A stretch of 64,000 nucleotides of DNA, taken from NCBI RefSeq assembly GCF_001484195.1, contig NZ_LLYW01000035.1:1-64000 (forward strand), in the 5' to 3' direction. Under the pieces are notes generated by a model, which saw only the letters and a list, made by a program, of their open reading frames with translations, was not told where the DNA came from and made no database searches. The translations under genes and the position numbers were made by a program. Source of the DNA: Thermococcus celericrescens (lineage in GTDB: Archaea > Methanobacteriota_B > Thermococci > Thermococcales > Thermococcaceae). Shown here piece after piece: positions 62,268 through 64,000 of this stretch (positions are counted from its first letter, which is position 1; each line of letters begins with the position of its first letter).

Positions 62268-63731
62268 TCAGCCTTCTTTAACTTTTAGCGCATCGAGGAA
62301 CTTCTCCGTTATGGCTTCCTCCGCCAGCCTGAGGAGCGAGCCCTTGTCCTTGGCGAGCTTGAAGATTCCAAGCGGGATTCTCGCCCCGCCCGACTGGGAG
62401 TGGCCGCCACCACTGCCGATGTCGCCGAAGGCCTCCCTGAGGACCGCCCCGATGTTCACCCTGACGTCGCGGGTCCTGGCGGAAATCTCTATTCTGTCGT
62501 CCACTATGCCGAAGACGAGGACCGTGGTTATGCCCTCCAGGCGGAGGAGGAAGTCGGCTGACTCCGCTATGGCGTCGCGGTTGGTGATGAAGCCCACGTT
62601 GCTGACGACAACGTTCTTGTAGATGCGCCTGTTCATTATTGCCTTCGCCAGTATCTCGGCTGTCTCGGTGCTTATGTCCGGGTGCTCTATCTTGTCAAGG
62701 AGCTCGTAGTCCACCTTGCCCGCCAGGAACTCGATGGCCTTGAGGTCGATGTGGCTCAGCTTGGAGAACTTCTTGGTGTCGATGTAAATGCCGTAGAAGA
62801 GGGCAGTGGCCATGAGGGGGGACAGGGAGATGTTGAGCATTCTGAGGTACTCGGCGAGGATCGCGGCGGAGGAGTAAACATCGGGCCGTATGTCGAGGAA
62901 AGCGTCCTCCGGGATGAGCTCCTGAAGGTGCTGGAGTATCTGGTGGTGGTCGATGAGTATCTTTATCTTCTTGTAATCGGACTGATCAAGCGTCGTGAGG
63001 TTGCCGTTGGGCTGGCAGTCCACGAGGGCTATGAAGGGGTAGCGCTTCAGCTCGTAGGAACCCCTGGAGACCTTCCTGAGATCGATGCCGAGAAGGTTCA
63101 CGAAAGCCCTGTTCTCGTGGTGGGCTATCTCGCCGCCGTAGACTATCTGGGTCTTGAAGCCGAGGGTCTGGGCTATGACGCTCAGGGCGGTCGCACTGGC
63201 TATTGCGTCCGGGTCGGGGTTGTCGTGCATGACTATCAGAAGGGAGTCTGTCTGATTCCTGAGCTCCTTGAGCTTCCTGACGAGGAGGTTAGCGTTTTTC
63301 CGCTCGCCGATCCTCTCGACCGTTCTGATGAGGGCATCCTTCAAGGCGTTCCTGGGCGAGACGGCGTAGTCAACCTTAACCTCCGCCTCGTACTCCTCGT
63401 TTATCTGGGAGACGAGGTCATCGAGGCCAACATCGTCGGGAAGAACCGTAACGATAGGCACGTCTTTGTTGTTGGTCCTTATCACGTAGACGGTTTTTCT
63501 GAGTACATCAACGTTCATGGTGGTGATTATGACGAGTTCGGCTTTGTCAACGCCGGCCTTCAGGAGGGTGGCGGTGTATGAAAAGTCCCCGTTGATGACA
63601 TGGAAACCGCTCTCCTCAAGGGCCTTGGCGCGGATTTCATCCTTCTCTATCACCGCCACCTCAAACTCTCCCCTAAGTGATTCTGCTATCGCGCGGCCGA
63701 TTGCCCCGCCTCCTAGTACCAGCACCCGCAT
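62268..63731 (-). CDS. DHH-family phosphoesterase with N-terminal TrkA-N (RCK-type) domain
   Basis: 487 residues: a Rossmann NAD-binding domain (RVLVLGGGAIGRAIAESL, residues 2-19), then a DHH phosphoesterase (HDNPDPDAIASATAL; LVDCQPNG; LIDHHQIL) and a DHHA1 domain ending GSGGGHSQSGGARIP. Such proteins hydrolyse short nucleotides (c-di-AMP/pApA-like or nanoRNA) or phosphodiesters, with NAD or another nucleotide sensed by the first domain. ATG 63731 follows GGTGGGGAAC. Confidence 0.9.
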   Translation of the reverse strand: MRVLVLGGGAIGRAIAESLRGEFEVAVIEKDEIRAKALEESGFHVINGDFSYTATLLKAGVDKAELVIITTMNVDVLRKTVYVIRTNNKDVPIVTVLPDDVGLDDLVSQINEEYEAEVKVDYAVSPRNALKDALIRTVERIGERKNANLLVRKLKELRNQTDSLLIVMHDNPDPDAIASATALSVIAQTLGFKTQIVYGGEIAHHENRAFVNLLGIDLRKVSRGSYELKRYPFIALVDCQPNGNLTTLDQSDYKKIKILIDHHQILQHLQELIPEDAFLDIRPDVYSSAAILAEYLRMLNISLSPLMATALFYGIYIDTKKFSKLSHIDLKAIEFLAGKVDYELLDKIEHPDISTETAEILAKAIMNRRIYKNVVVSNVGFITNRDAIAESADFLLRLEGITTVLVFGIVDDRIEISARTRDVRVNIGAVLREAFGDIGSGGGHSQSGGARIPLGIFKLAKDKGSLLRLAEEAITEKFLDALKVKEG

Positions 63732-63846
63732 GTTCCCCACCTTTTTGCACAATAATGTTTAAATACAAGCGCCAATATACTAGGACGGTGAATTCCTCTT
63801 GGGATTTTTTTTGGCTGAAGGATATATATAGCTAATGGTGATGAAT

Positions 63847-64000
63847 ATGCAGCTGCCAGACAAGGGGCCACTCATGGAAAACGTGGTAGCAACCTCTGCG
63901 GGGGAACTGGGAGCGCTCGTTCAGAAGGCGCTTTCCCAGGGCAACGGAGCTTTTCTGAAGATATTCGCCAGGGGTACCGAGGGTAAATACTACATAACCG
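63847..64000 (+). CDS. Start of a hypothetical gene, cut by the window end
   Basis: About 51 residues visible (MQLPDKGPLMENVVATSAGEL...), frame open to the last base. A TATA (GATATATATA, ~63821-63830) lies about 22-25 bases upstream, and GGTGAT at 63837. ATG 63841 is an alternative start. It resembles proteins annotated as DUF2226 in Thermococcales, from memory and uncertain. Confidence 0.55.
   Translation, partial: MQLPDKGPLMENVVATSAGELGALVQKALSQGNGAFLKIFARGTEGKYYIT

Noticed and set aside
1-64000. CRISPR arrays, rRNA genes, tnpA transposase
   Set aside because: Looked for regularly spaced repeats, rRNA landmarks and Y1-transposase motifs while reading; none was seen.

Overview
The window looks like a chromosome segment of a hyperthermophilic euryarchaeon of the order Thermococcales, most likely a Thermococcus. 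The evidence is archaeal TATA-box promoters (often placed for leaderless transcripts), GGTGATG/GGAGGTG ribosome-binding sites, tRNAs with encoded CCA and one archaeal tRNA intron, H/ACA and C/D guide RNAs, and near-identity to proteins I recall from T. kodakarensis and Pyrococcus (Trm10, AMP phosphorylase, the stomatin/NfeD pair, the PH1371-type aminotransferase, ValS). No rRNA and no CRISPR array was seen. Genes are dense on both strands.

Layout. 1-3.3 kb: the 3' part of an IS1341-type tnpB element, an acetyltransferase whose 3' end runs into it, a frameshifted archaeal HTH regulator and an HD hydrolase. 3.3-5.6 kb: a gene-poor stretch, a DUF835 membrane protein and a three-hairpin H/ACA guide RNA. 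5.6-7.4 kb: moeA and moaB (tungsten/molybdenum cofactor). 7.5-16.3 kb: a corrinoid salvage cluster (cbiZ, cobT-like, cobY, cobS, cobZ, cbiB, cobD). Its cobQ is broken by a tnpB element and has lost its middle. 16.4-24.2 kb: a transglutaminase/MoxR/DUF58 membrane operon. 24.2-29.1 kb: a methyltransferase, an MFS transporter flanked by duplicated leaders, a candidate structured RNA and valS with a one-base frameshift. 29.2-34 kb: ferritin-like protein, Trm10, tRNA-Glu, Trm5, AMP phosphorylase. 34-37.8 kb: a MinD-type ATPase and a stomatin/NfeD pair. 37.9-40.4 kb: an AlkA-type glycosylase, coiled-coil proteins, two tandem C/D guide RNAs and Nob1. 40.4-46.7 kb: 5-oxoprolinase pxpABC, glycerol-1-phosphate dehydrogenase, DUF63, inositol phosphatase, rhomboid. 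46.7-48.5 kb: intron-containing tRNA-Met and a degenerate tnpB element with a truncated membrane-protein gene. 48.4-57.6 kb: TauE, M42 peptidase, 2-hydroxyacid dehydrogenase, proS, a solo tnpB-element end, carbamoyltransferase, aromatic aminotransferase, phosphoesterase and a Fap7-like kinase. 57.7-64 kb: SAM synthetase, a two-hairpin H/ACA RNA, translin, endonuclease V, riboflavin kinase, PRC-barrel and DHH proteins, and the start of one more gene.

Two themes stand out. First, one family of stand-alone tnpB elements has left four footprints (1-445, 9750-~11214, ~46943-48267, and a solo right end at ~52807-52850). They share a right-end hairpin structure expected for the omega-RNA, and they sit on broken or altered host genes. 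Second, there are several unannotated structured RNAs. In particular, one C/D sRNA at 39828-39898 has a guide that pairs perfectly over ten bases with the anticodon/intron junction of the tRNA-Met encoded 7 kb away. The N+5 rule places the methylation on wobble C34.

The corrinoid genes together form a salvage route: CbiZ hydrolyses cobinamide to cobyric acid; CobD and CbiB rebuild cobinamide phosphate; CobY activates it; CobT, CobS and CobZ complete the nucleotide loop. This route does not need the lost CobQ. The single-base frameshifts in valS (essential) and in the HTH regulator could be sequence errors or genuine mutations; the sequence alone cannot decide.
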